Below, piece after piece: positions 1-9,840 of a stretch of 64,000 bases of DNA. The notes under the pieces were generated by a model. The model was not told where the DNA came from. It made no database searches and saw only the letters and a program-made list of their open reading frames with translations. The stretch covers positions 11,503,434 through 11,567,433 of the forward strand of contig JAVHZZ010000008.1 of assembly GCA_036250195.1 (NCBI GenBank). Direction: 5' to 3'. Position 1 is the stretch's first letter. Each line of letters starts with the position of its first letter. The translations under genes were made by a program, and so were the position numbers. Origin of the DNA: Mixophyes australis (lineage: Eukaryota; Chordata; Amphibia; Anura; Limnodynastidae).

Positions 1-687
1 CGCCATACACTCTTCTTTCTACGCCATGCACGCTTCTTTCTACGCCATGCACGCTTCTTTTTACGCCATGCACGCTTCTTTCTACGCCATGCACTCTTCT
101 TTCTATGCCATGCACACTTCTTTCTATGCCATGCACTCTTCTTTCTATGCCATGCACGCTTCTTTCTACACCATGCACGCTTCTTTCTACACCATGCACA
201 CTTCTTCCTATGCCATGCATGCTTCTTTCTATGCCATGCACAATTCTTTCTATGCCATGCATGCTTCTTTCTACGCCATGCATGCTTCTTTCTACGCCAT
301 GCACGCTTCTTTCTACGCCATGCACTCTTCTTTCTACGCCATGCACTCTTCTTTCTATGCCATGCACACTTCTTTCTACGCCATACACTCTTCTTTCTAC
401 GCCATACATGCTTCTTTCTACGCCATGCACGCTTCTTTCTACGCCATGCACTCTTCTTTCTACGCCATGCACTCTTCTTTCTATGCCATGCACACTTCTT
501 TCTACGCCATACACTCTTCTTTCTACGCCATGCACGCTTCTTTCTACGCCATGCACGCTTCTTTCTACGCCATGCACGCTTCTTTCTACGCCATGCACAC
601 TTCTTTCTACGCCATGCACGCTTCTTTCTACGCCATAGACGCTTCTTTCTACGCCATGCATGCTTCCTTCTATGCCATTCACTCTTA
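1..687. repeat. 21-bp minisatellite, about 33 copies, continues off the left edge
   Basis: The unit is close to tacgccatgcacgcttcttt plus one c. Copies differ by one or two transitions (mostly C/T and G/A). A six-unit (126-bp) higher-order pattern is visible: the block beginning at 361 recurs at 487. Because 21 is a multiple of three, two forward frames stay open through the array (26-709 and 105-638), spelling repeats of MHASFYA and MPCTLLS. Substitutions are often amino-acid changing and there is no gene context, so I treat it as a non-coding array. Confidence 0.95.
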
Positions 688-720
688 TGCTTTAGACCTT
701 TTGCTGTGATGGATCTTTAC

Positions 721-899
721 CAGGGGCTGCCTGCCAAATTTTAGCCCAGGGGGCAATACTCGACTAAGCAGCCTATTAGCACCGTTTTAAATTAAGAAAA
801 ATTCAAGTAGCGCCGTGACCCAGTCCAAGGTGGCTCACTATGGGACCGGCCCAGGGGGCAGATCCCCCCCCCCATGCACCCCAGCCCATCCAGTCCCTG
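721..899. mobile_element. hAT-type non-autonomous element with 8-bp target duplication
   Basis: Ends are CAGGGGCTG and (reverse complement) CAGGGACTG. The flanks ATCTTTAC (713-720) and ATCCTTAC (900-907) match at 7 of 8 bases. CAGGG termini plus an 8-bp duplication are typical of hAT transposons. There is no transposase. A related copy lies at 30489-30664, sharing the CTGGC/CTGCC-aaatttt start, a G-run, the agcagcctaat segment and the gacccag segment. Confidence 0.75.
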
Positions 900-1252
900 A
901 TCCTTACTCCTGAAAAGCCGTCTTTCTCCATCAGAATCTGTCACTATCTGTCTTCAAATCCAGTCCTACCTTCTAGTTTGTTATCACTGTTGAAAAGTGT
1001 GATCATAACTGCCCTTATTGTGCCTTGCATGGGGTCCAGAAAATGTTTAGCACAACTGATCTGCTTGTTTACGTCTCCAAATACATAATTATATAATAGA
1101 CTCTTCAGGACTGGGTCTCTTTATCTGTTGTCTTTCTGGACACCCAATCACTTCCTGATCACAAATACAAATCAATCTGCGTTAGATTACTCAGTACTCG
1201 GTCAACGGAGCACTTCCAGGTGTGTCTGAAACACCAGTGGAGTCGTCACCAG

Positions 1253-1527
1253 CAGGGCCACCTTAACAACATTAAGGGCCCCCGGGCAAAGCAGTGCAGT
1301 GGGGCCCCTACCTCCTATATATGTGTATCATATGTAGATATATATATATATATAGATATATATATATATATAGATATATAGATATATATATATAGATATA
1401 TAGATAGATAGATACAGATATATTTGCAGGATTATTTATTTTACTTAAGAGCCCTGTCTATGGGGCCCCCTTGCCTGTGGGGCCCCCGGGCACGTGCCCG
1501 TCGTGCCCAATGGAAAAGATGGCCCTG
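1253..1527. mobile_element. hAT-type non-autonomous element, exact 8-bp duplication GTCACCAG
   Basis: Termini are CAGGGCCACC and GATGGCCCTG (inverted CAGGGCCATC), flanked by identical GTCACCAG at 1245-1252 and 1528-1535. The interior holds GGGCCCCC-rich subterminal inverted repeats and a 110-bp AT/GATA simple repeat. No coding capacity. The exact duplication indicates a clean hAT insertion whose centre later gained or expanded the simple repeat. Confidence 0.85.
1315..1425. repeat. (TA)n/(GATA)n simple repeat inside the hAT element
   Basis: Runs of TATATA alternate with GATA. It occupies the middle of the transposon at 1253-1527. Confidence 0.9.
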
Positions 1528-1535
1528 GTCACCAG

Positions 1536-1775
1536 TGTTTCCTAGCAGGATGGGGGGAGTCTAGGGGAAAAACTTCACTAAAGGGCGTTTTGATGAAACC
1601 ACCAGATTTACTAAAGGTCAAACCGCCAGCTGAGAGACTGATAACCACAGTGTAACAAACTACCACTTTGCAAATCCAATTTTTAACATGATCAAAATAC
1701 AAACAGACAGATTTACTAAGCTGCTATTAGAGGTGGTATTGAGAGGCGACATAAGAGGAGACACCATTGAAATAC
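1536..1775. other. Intergenic or intronic, no gene seen
   Basis: It contains two short stretches of the form agatttactaa, similar to the ends of the palindromic MITEs elsewhere in the window, so it is probably degraded repeat. No open frame of interest. Confidence 0.4.
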
Positions 1776-2123
1776 AAATTATGGGGGCAATCATTATTGA
1801 TTAAAGTGCAAAATTAATTTATAATTAACTTATGGGGCCAAATTTAATTTTTCATTATGTTAAGGGCCGAAGTATTATTGTTTTATAAATTATGGGGAAA
1901 TATGAATGTTCCACTATATTAAGTGGGCAATACTATTTCATTGATAACGGGGGATATAAGTATTTATGGTGCATACATGTGGCATTAGGTAGTGTTCCCA
2001 TAATAGAATAATGCAATAACATTGCCCCCTTAATATTATGAACATTTAAATTTGCCCCCATAAGTTAAATATAAATTCATTTTGCCACTTAATCAATAAA
2101 TAATGATTGCTCCATAATTTATA
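1776..2123. repeat. 350-bp AT-rich foldback (long inverted repeat)
   Basis: The left arm begins near aaattatgggggcaatcatt and the right arm ends near aatgattgctccataattt; the arms match over roughly 140 bp each with scattered mismatches and small gaps. Within the arms a motif of the form TTATGGGGGCAA recurs about every 40 bp in degenerate form. No transposase. It is probably a MITE of unknown family that folds into an extended hairpin. Confidence 0.75.
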
Positions 2124-2230
2124 AGTCATTGATGCCTTTTGTTATGTTCTGAATGGCAAGATAGCTCAAACAGCATGTTGGAGCTAGCAAGCCCATCAGA
2201 AGCAGGTATAAAAGAAAACCGGTCTTTTTT

Positions 2231-2245
2231 GGGGGGGGGGGGGGG
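2231..2245. repeat. Poly-G run of 15
   Basis: A simple homopolymer, preceded by six T. Its length is likely to vary between individuals and to be error-prone in sequencing. Confidence 0.9.
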
Positions 2246-2313
2246 CTGTTTTCAATCCACCAAACATCGCCAGTCATTCAACATCCTAGCCTCAAACCGC
2301 CCTAAAGTAAATA

Positions 2314-2697
2314 CAGGGCCGAATTAACCCGAGTTCTAACTGGGCTACAGCCCAGGGGCCTCGGGCATCCAGGGGGCCCTTGACAGTGCTCAGCGGCATT
2401 AATGTTTGGTGCGTGGGCGCCCCTGGTCCGATCAATGCTGCTGAGCCTGTCACTGTAGTCCTTCCATGGTGCTCAGTAACCTCCTTACTGAGGAGATCTT
2501 GTGAGCCTAACTCTCATGAGATCTCCTCAGTAAGGAGCTTAAAGCGCGTCGTGGAAGGACTACAGTGACAGGACAACAGAAATAGGTAAGCTCTTGTGGT
2601 GGGGGGGGTGGCGACTGGCTCACAGGGGGGGGGGGGGCTCACGGAGGAATGGGGGCCCCATTAGCCCAGGGACCTCCATTCCTTTAATCCGGCCCTG
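2314..2697. mobile_element. hAT-type element with exact 8-bp duplication AGTAAATA and internal palindrome
   Basis: Ends are CAGGGCCGAATTAA and TTTAATCCGGCCCTG (inverted CAGGGCCGGATTAA), flanked by AGTAAATA at 2306-2313 and 2698-2705. The interior carries a second inverted repeat at about 2447-2575, with arms around CTGTCACTGTAGTCCTTCCA and a centre at the GAGATC stretches. Subterminal G-runs follow. No transposase. It interrupted an older element, whose halves (ccgccctaaagtaaata and atggtgaccag) rejoin across it. Confidence 0.87.
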
Positions 2698-2705
2698 AGT
2701 AAATA

Positions 2706-3903
2706 TGGTGACCAGTAACCATGTGTGGTGGTTTAAAACCGCCGCCAAACACAATTCTTAGTAAATCTACCCCCAGGTCTCTCACATCACCCTGTACAAT
2801 TGTAAAAATTAAAAAAAATATCACTACCACCTCCACCACGGGAAGTTTAAAAAAAAATGATATACTTACTTTATTTAGACTCACACATGTCGATCCAAGT
2901 ACTAATAAAAAGGGATATTTGGTATACTTATAATTATGGCAGGTTGCAGAATGCAATTTCGTTATATTTTGTGGGTTGAAATATATGTGTAATAGACAGA
3001 AAGGGTGGAAAGGTGTATTTTGTTCAGTTTTGTCTGTTTTTCTGTATATAATGCATCTAAATGAAAAATATATTTACTCAACTATAAAATTAAAAGAAAA
3101 CAAAAAAAAAAAGATCTAAGGTTTATTTGTACTGGGGGGAAAACCCATGTAAAAAAGATTCTTAAATAGTGAAATCAAACTTGGCCTCACATCAGTAGTA
3201 AGCTCTAGCGCTGACAGGGTTACGTGCATGAATATATACTGCAAATTATCTTGCGATGAGAGCGGTCTGCATTGTGAACATCTCTCTTGTGTGTATAGTA
3301 TTGGAGGTATCACGCTGGGATTTCGCTCTTAGCGGATAGGTCTGGCAGCCGCGCTGCTTTGTGAAATGTTTCTCTGTATTCACCCAACGCAGAAGGAGAC
3401 TAGAAGCCGTAGAAAACATCAGACGTCTTCCCCATGGGAAAGGATATGGTTTTATATTAAATCTAATGTAGATGCCTATGCAACGTATGCAATGTTTATA
3501 TTATGTAGCTTGTGTGTAGAAAGAATTGTACACTAGTCGTGAGACTGCTACACCCAAATCCCTCAATATCAGACTCTGATTGAAATATAAGGAACATTGT
3601 TGCACTAATTCATATCAGTAGAGCATGTATATACTGTGGGTCTGATTCATTGCCTAATGCTAAACAAATGTAAGAGGGTTTTTTTAAAAAAACGCACGTG
3701 AATTGGGTATAGGCACGTCCGTATTCTACAAGAAATGGTTGTGAAGATACGTGCGATGATGAATACGGGTCTAGGTCCGCTCTGCTCTAGCAGAAAATAC
3801 ACTGCAGGATACGTCCAACACATAATGGGAATATCAGGTCACAAGAGAAGGGACAGAAAAAAAAAAAGAAACTATTCCATTAATGTCAACTGTTAATAAT
3901 ATA
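2706..3903. other. No gene seen; repeat fragments
   Basis: 2706-2775 resembles a MITE end (aaaaccgccgcc, then ttagtaaatctaccccc). 3640-3830 resembles a degraded interspersed repeat beginning gggtctgattcatt. The rest is AT-rich without coding signal; open frames on both strands are short and unrecognised. Confidence 0.4.
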
Positions 3904-4214
3904 GGGCCTGATTCATTAAGGATCTTAACTTGAGAAACTTCTTATTTCAGTCTCCTGGACAAAACCATGTTACAATGCAAGGGGTGCAAATTAGTGTTCT
4001 GTTTTGCACATAAGTTAAATACTGACTGTGTTTTCATGTAGCACACAAATATCAACTTTAAATTTCAGTGTACAAATAAGCTATTAAGTATTTGTGTGCT
4101 ACATGAAAAACAGGCAGTATTTAACAATTTGCACCCCTTGCATTGTAACATGGTTTTGTCCAGCAGACTGAAATAAGAGGTTTCTCAAGTTAAGATCCTT
4201 AATGAATCAGGCCC
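3904..4214. mobile_element. Foldback MITE, GGGCCTGATTCATTAAGGAT termini (copy 1)
   Basis: The two arms are almost perfectly inverted for about 140 bp, from gggcctgattcattaag to cttaatgaatcaggccc, with a short centre. The flanks are ATA on both sides (3901-3903 and 4215-4217), consistent with a 3-bp target duplication. Two more copies of the family lie at 29338-29640 and 52297-52622, recognised by ttgcaccccttgcattg and gtgtgctacatgaaaa. Non-coding. Confidence 0.85.
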
Positions 4215-5252
4215 ATAGTCATTAATAACAAAACATTGAAAATATATTTTGTTGGTTGATGCTTTCCTGCTGCAAATTTTGGAAATTTTAGACATTTATT
4301 ATAACACTGAAGGATCATATTAAGAGTCCTGTTGCATTCTGGTCCTGGTTCCTACATCCATTGCACACTGTGCCGTTTTCGTGCTGGACATCCTGGTGAG
4401 GTCCTGCACAGCAGCCGCAGTGGGTGGAGAGTTGGAGATTAGGCGGATGTCGATTTATATAAAAATTATTTACCTTAGAGATAAACAATATTGTGCACAC
4501 AACTTATTTACTATCAATTTACTATCATACACAGTTGGTAAGATTCCTAAAAACAGAGCTGTAGGGTTATGTGAGATTAACACTAAACAAAATATTTGAC
4601 TTTCATCTTAAAACTACATTTTTTGGTTCAGTGGCCCTTTAAATATCCAGATCAATCCACCGTTATGTACTAAACTTTCACAAAGACTCTTTTAATTATT
4701 ATTTTTGTTTTAGAAGTTGTTTCAAACTTGCTGAATTTTTTTATGCTTCAAGAACTAAAGTAATCTTTATGTAACCATCAATATGCAATGTCATGTAGCC
4801 CTTTACACATTGTAATTTCTCAAGAGTATCCCAGGCAACAAGATTCCGTCAGGATCTTCTCTAATGTTATTTTTTTTACACTATGTAATTAATTTTAAAA
4901 CGTTGAGACATGTAATTGAACACTTCAAGTTAAATTCCTTTTTTCCTGGAAAACCAACTGATGGAGAGACTCAACTAATGACACCGATTTTTAAAGCCTC
5001 GCTAATTATGAAACAGGGATTAGATAAGAATTTTATGTACTGGAGGAAAGTAAAACATGTGCAAAGTTTGGCAAGAAACGCTTGGGAGGAGATTCATTTG
5101 CTGCCGATGTGCCGAGTGGACATCACCGCAATGCCGTTAGGCCATTATACTAGGAATCTCCGCTCATTTTTCCGCACACCTCTATGGGGTGCTCGTAGAA
5201 TCAGAAGAGCTGAATTACTTACATTGCATTTAGGTCCAACATTTTCACTCAT
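4215..5252. other. No gene supported
   Basis: An open frame at 4864-5277 (137 codons) has no recognised homology. Its last third (about 5100-5230) resembles a dispersed repeat that also appears near 55900-56065 (ggaatctccgctcattttt against ggaatctctgctcattttt), which argues that it is not a gene. Confidence 0.45.
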
Positions 5253-6536
5253 GGCAACCAATCAGACACAGCCATAGCAACTACACACAAAGCAACCAAT
5301 CAGACACAGCCATAGCAAATAGACATATAACAACCAATCGGACACAGCCATATCATCCAATCAGACACTGCCATAGCAACCAATCAGACACAGCCATAGC
5401 AACTAAGCAGACACACCCCAAACAACCAATCAGACATACCCATAAAAACCAATCAGACACAGCCATAGAAACCAATAAGACACAGCCATAGAAACCACGC
5501 ACATAGCAACCAATCAGACACAGCCATATCATCCAATCAGACACATCCATATCATCTAATAAGACACTGTCATAGAAACCAATCAGACACAGCCATATCA
5601 ACCAATCAGACACAGCCATAGCAAATAGACACATAGCAACCAATCAGACACAGCCATAGAAACCAATAAGACACAGCCATAGAAACGACGCACATAGCAA
5701 CCAATCAGACACAGCCATATCATCCAATCAGACACTGTCATAGCAACCAATCAGACACAGCCATAGCAACTAGTTAGACTCAGCCAAAGCAACCAATCAG
5801 ACATACCCATATAAACCAATCAGACACAGCCATAGAAACCATACACATAGCAACCAATCAGGCACAGCCATAGAAATCCCACACATAGCAACCAATCAAA
5901 CACAGCCATATCAACCATTCAAACACAGTCATAGCAAATAGACACATAGCAACCAATCAGACACAGCCATATCATCCAATCAGACACTGTCATAGCAACC
6001 AATCAGACACAGCCATAGCAACTAGTTAGACTCAGCCAAAGCAACCAATCAGACATACCCATATAAACCAATCAGACACAGCCATAGAAACCATACACAT
6101 AGCAACCAATCAGACACAGCCATATCAACCAATCAGACACAGTCAATGCAAATAGACACATAGCAACCAATCAGACACAGCCATTAGCAACTAATCAGAC
6201 TCAGCCAAAGCAACCAATCAGATATACCCATAGAAACCAATAAGACACAGCCATAGCAGCCGTCAGGCATATCAATAGCATCCAGACACATAGCAACCAA
6301 TCAGACATAGACATAGCAACCAATCAGACACAGCCACAGTATCTAGCCACATAGCAATCAATCAGACACATCCATAGCAACCAATCAGACATAGCCATAG
6401 CAACCAATAAGACACAGCCACAGCAACTAGCCACATAGCAACCAATCAGACACATCCATAGCAACCAATCAGACACAGTCATAGTAACCAGATACATAGC
6501 AATCAATTAGATACAGCCATATCAACCAATCAGACA
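5253..6536. repeat. CCAAT-rich minisatellite, 23-bp core unit, 1.28 kb
   Basis: The core unit is aaccaatcagacacagccat plus agc, repeated over 50 times with variants (catatcaaccaatcag, agactcagccaaagc, tagacacatagc). A 252-bp higher-order block is visible: the block containing ccatagcaactagttagac at 5761 recurs at 6013 almost unchanged. Nearly every unit contains CCAATCA, the core of an NF-Y site. The reverse-strand frames at 5353-5643 and 6324-6506 are by-products of the repeat. Confidence 0.93.
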
Positions 6537-6844
6537 TTTGCTTTCATTAGGGTTTATGTACTCGCAGGGAGGAAACAGTATAAAAAAAGTGCACTCAAAC
6601 TATTAAAACAAATTGTTGACTGGTTGCTATAGATTATTACACAATTATTTCTAGTATATAACTCACAAATAGGCCGGATGCAGGGGCATTCCTAAGTGTA
6701 AAGATTGGAGGTCTGCTGTACACAAGAAAGCATTGCCCATAAGCACTACTTTATCTCCAATATCTCTCTCAAGCCACTAAAACTGTTACATATACTATTT
6801 ATCTGTGAATTTTATACAAGAAAATTGCTAATTAAGTTTTTGTG

Positions 6845-6885
<41 letters not shown>
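6845..6885. repeat. (ATT)n microsatellite
   Basis: About 13 uninterrupted ATT/TTA triplets. Confidence 0.95.
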
Positions 6886-7192
6886 TGCCATTTGTTCTTG
6901 TTATGTAGTCATGGCTTTAAACTTAGAAATTGTGTTGCCTTCAGCTCCCACAATCCCCTGTGACATTTTGGTCTAGCTATTCACGGACAATATGGAAAGT
7001 CTTTCCCTGCATCCGATTCATCACCAGACTTGGCATTTGCTAAATATTACCAATAAACGTCAGACCCTGACGAGAATAAAAGTGTAGGTGTGACCTTTCT
7101 GGAGCAGCTTAGACTGTATATTTTCATTCTGCTCTTTCCCTTTAGTCTGGTCGCCTTTACAATTATTATGAATGACAAAGAGATAGAAATGG

Positions 7193-7484
7193 TAATTTAC
7201 AAATGTGCAAAAAATGCACCTGACAGTGCATGTGCCATTGTGTAATATAATGCGCCTGTGTGCCCATAATCTGCCCCTTTATACAAGACGGGCATGGATC
7301 AAGATTGCAGCACCTGTGCTGGGTACGTGTAGCATCTGTTTATGGCGGTAGCTAAGCAAGACGAGCAACCATAACTAAATGTAAGTTGGGTGCGTGAATC
7401 TGCCTCACTTGCACAAAAACAGGGATGTGGGCGTACAGATAAACCAATAGGAGGGACACATTTTTTGCACATTTGTAAATGACA
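7193..7484. mobile_element. Probable MITE with 22-bp terminal inverted repeats
   Basis: The left end atttacaaatgtgcaaaaaa is the inverse of the right end ttttttgcacatttgtaaat. The interior is non-coding, 290 bp in total. I could not define a target duplication, so the superfamily is open. Confidence 0.6.
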
Positions 7485-7519
7485 TTTATTGATTGTATTC
7501 TACGGATATTCGGATATTT

Positions 7520-7854
7520 GGGCAGCACGCTGGCTCAGTGGTTAGCACTTCTGCCTCACAGCACTGGGGTCGTGAGTTTGATTCCTGATCATGGCCTTAT
7601 CTGTGTGGAGTTTGTATGTTCTCCCCATGTTTGTGTGGGTTTCCTCTGGGTGCTCCGGTTTCCTCTCACACTCCAAAAACATACTAGTAGGTTAATTGGC
7701 TGCTATCAAATTGACCCTAGTCTGTCTGTCTGAGTGTGTATGTTAGGGAATTTAGACTGTAAGCTCCAATGGGGCAGGGACTGATGTGAGTGAGTTATCT
7801 GTACAGCGCTGCGGAATCAGTGGCGTTATATAAATAAATGGTGATGATGATGAT
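7520..7854 (+). mobile_element. tRNA-derived SINE, near full length
   Basis: The head gggcagcacgctggctcagt carries a tRNA-like A box (TGGCTCAGTGG), followed 35-40 bp later by a B-box-like GAGTTTGATTCC. Next comes the body known from fish and amphibian V-SINE-like elements (gtgtggagtttgtatgttct, ggtttcctc), then gctgcggaatcagtggcgtt, and a (TGA)n tail. Other copies: 25435-25690, 60045-60365 and, reversed, 60523-60838. Confidence 0.8.
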
Positions 7855-8042
7855 CTATTATCACTAGCGTAAGATCCTTTGCATGGGGAAGCATGTTTAA
7901 TTTAAGAATTGTGACTGTAGAAATACCAGCACAATCATTTAACCGTTATCGCCATCTCAGGTTGGTAAAAACAGATGAAGATGAAAGAAAACATGCTTTT
8001 ATTATAAAATAAAGATTCCTCCTGTGGTTCCAAAGCACATAG

Positions 8043-8128
8043 ATTCATCATAATCATCATCATCATTTCTTTATATAGCCCCACTAATTCCGCAGCGATG
8101 TACAGAGAACTCATTCACATCAGATTTT
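8043..8128 (-). mobile_element. SINE 3' fragment
   Basis: It reads, on the minus strand, as the tail of the same SINE: ctctgtacatcgctgcgga, then the ATCATC-type tail on this strand. The head is missing. Confidence 0.75.
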
Positions 8129-8190
8129 ATTCTCAATAGTATAACAAGGCAGAGTTTGGTATACATACACATGCGCCTGTTGGCACCAAC

Positions 8191-8391
8191 CAGGGGCGGG
8201 CTGGGCCGGGGGGGCAGGGGGGCATCGCCCCCCCCGGGCCGCTCACAATCACGGCTGTTAGGGCCGGCCGCCCCCACCCCCGGAAGTAATATAAATGTGA
8301 TGCGGCCGCCTGTCATTGATGACGCGGCCGCATCACGTGTCATGTGATGCGGCGTATGCCCCCCGGGCTGACGTCCGTCAGTCCGCGCCTG
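8191..8391. mobile_element. hAT-type element with exact 8-bp duplication GCACCAAC
   Basis: It starts CAGGGGCGGGCTGG and ends CAGTCCGCGCCTG (inverted CAGGCGCGGACTG), with GCACCAAC on both sides (8183-8190 and 8392-8399). It is very GC-rich in an AT-rich neighbourhood, with NotI-like GCGGCCGC palindromes near the centre. The open frames on both strands here follow from the GC content. Confidence 0.87.
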
Positions 8392-8399
8392 GCACCAAC

Positions 8400-9375
8400 A
8401 CAAGCTTCTATCAGAATGCTCTGGTTTCCAAGGCCAGAGGTGAACAATTTACACACATTGACATCACAAAGATACACAGTTACAGTATTAAGCTTCACAT
8501 TCATAGGTCAAAGGGGTCTTGACCTCCCAAGAACTCGACGTGTCATTGGATGATCCCTTTGTTCATTGTTCCTTGAGATTTCCAGGTGTCCTTCTCCAGA
8601 TTCCCCCCTCTAGACCTGTATAAACTGGTTCTTATATCCCTGTGTACTGGCTGTTTGATGTATGAAAAGTGATATTATTTATAACTACCGTTCACAAGGT
8701 GCAAACGTTACATAAAAAACACCGGAAACGTTCTCATACAATTGTGAACAAAATTATACCAAACTATGTCATTTAGATGTTGGAAACATTAATTAGCCTC
8801 CTCACCACTTTATATTTTTATATTAACTAAAAAAAAACCTTTAAACTTATTTGCATGTTATTTAATAAAATAGATATTCGATGGCGTACTAATCGCATTG
8901 CAACCAATATTAGTGTACAGAAAATATGGATTACCACTTTCATCTAATTATTAAACTTCAACACTTTAAAAACTTTTTTTTATTAATTATTGTTTAAATA
9001 TTAAATTCAGCAATCCACTTAAAATATTTTTTATTTATTTTTCAACATTTTTAAAATATGTTTAACTTTTAATTTATTTATATATTTAATATATATATTA
9101 TAAGTTGAGCGATGCACAGCGCCCTGAGCGACATTTCCCTGATAGATTGCAGCAATAGGTGATTTGCTAGAAGATCAGCTTGTAAGTGTTCTATAGGGAT
9201 TGTTTTTGATCTTAATCTGGCTCAGACAATCCTTTATATAGTAATTGCTTCCTTGCTATGTAAACATTTCCTTGTTTGTCGTAATAATCCCCAGCTTAAA
9301 GGAGGATTCCATGTAAAATAATTCATAGCAGCCAATCAGCAATTAGCAATGATCAACGTGAAAGTTAGACAATAA
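8400..9375. other. AT-rich intergenic or intronic stretch, no gene seen
   Basis: 8760-9100 is dominated by poly-A/T and TTTAAATA-type sequence. No recognisable element and no coding frame. Confidence 0.5.
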
Positions 9376-9547
9376 GGGGCATATTCAATTAGGATTCGCG
9401 CCTGCGATTCCGCGCGGCTGCGCATATAAAGCGTCATTACGGTAGCGCAACATCGCGGATTTCACAGAAATCCACAGAAATTACCCAGATCAGGACCCGT
9501 GCGGCCGTGTGTAATCGCGGCCGAGAAATCGAAATTGAATATGCCCC
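9376..9547. mobile_element. MITE with GGGGCATATTCAATT ends and TAA duplication
   Basis: The termini GGGGCATATTCAATT and AATTGAATATGCCCC are perfectly inverted, and TAA flanks both sides (9373-9375 and 9548-9550). A 3-bp TWA duplication is typical of PIF/Harbinger elements. The interior is GC-rich and CpG-rich. A related right end lies at about 50790-50861. Confidence 0.75.
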
Positions 9548-9619
9548 TAAGACTCATTGGAAAAAATAAAAAAAACCTGTTGTGTGATGTTCTGGTTGAT
9601 TTGCCCATATTTTTACAGG

Positions 9620-9840
9620 TAAGCCGTGCCTCCCAACTGTCCCGGTTTAATCAGAATAGTCCCGATTTTAGGGCTCTGTCTCGCTGAATGTTGGGGGAAA
9701 GGAGGTAACGAATAGGCAGCACAGCCCTCCGGGGGTGTGGCCTGTTCTGGGGCACTGTGGTCACACCCCATTTGGTATGTGGCCCCGCCCCCTGTCTCGC
9801 CATTGGGGACAGACATGTAGAGAGGTATAGGTAAGCACAT
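9620..9840. repeat. Dispersed repeat fragment (cctcccaactgtcccg family)
   Basis: It begins gtgcctcccaactgtcccgg and runs through tgttgggggaaaggaggtaa; the same order of blocks recurs at 54366-54455. Overlapping open frames on the minus strand have no homology. Confidence 0.6.

Noticed and set aside
26..709. 227-codon forward open frame of MHASFYA repeats
   Set aside because: It is the translation of a 21-bp minisatellite, and a second frame is open as well. Unit differences change amino acids freely.
4864..5277. 137-codon frame, one of the longer unexplained ones
   Set aside because: No recognisable homology, and its end overlaps a dispersed repeat and the start of the minisatellite. No splice context linking it to LRRC7.
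5353..5643. Minus-strand frame resembling a repeated hydrophobic protein (CLIGCYG units)
   Set aside because: By-product of the CCAAT minisatellite. The Cys/Leu/Ile/Gly pattern is the repeat unit, not membrane segments.
1..6536. CRISPR-like appearance of the tandem arrays
   Set aside because: Units are contiguous with no unique spacers, and the genome is vertebrate.
7520..7600. A tRNA gene suggested by A- and B-box-like motifs
   Set aside because: The same head recurs in several copies followed by the SINE body, and it does not fold into a full cloverleaf by eye.
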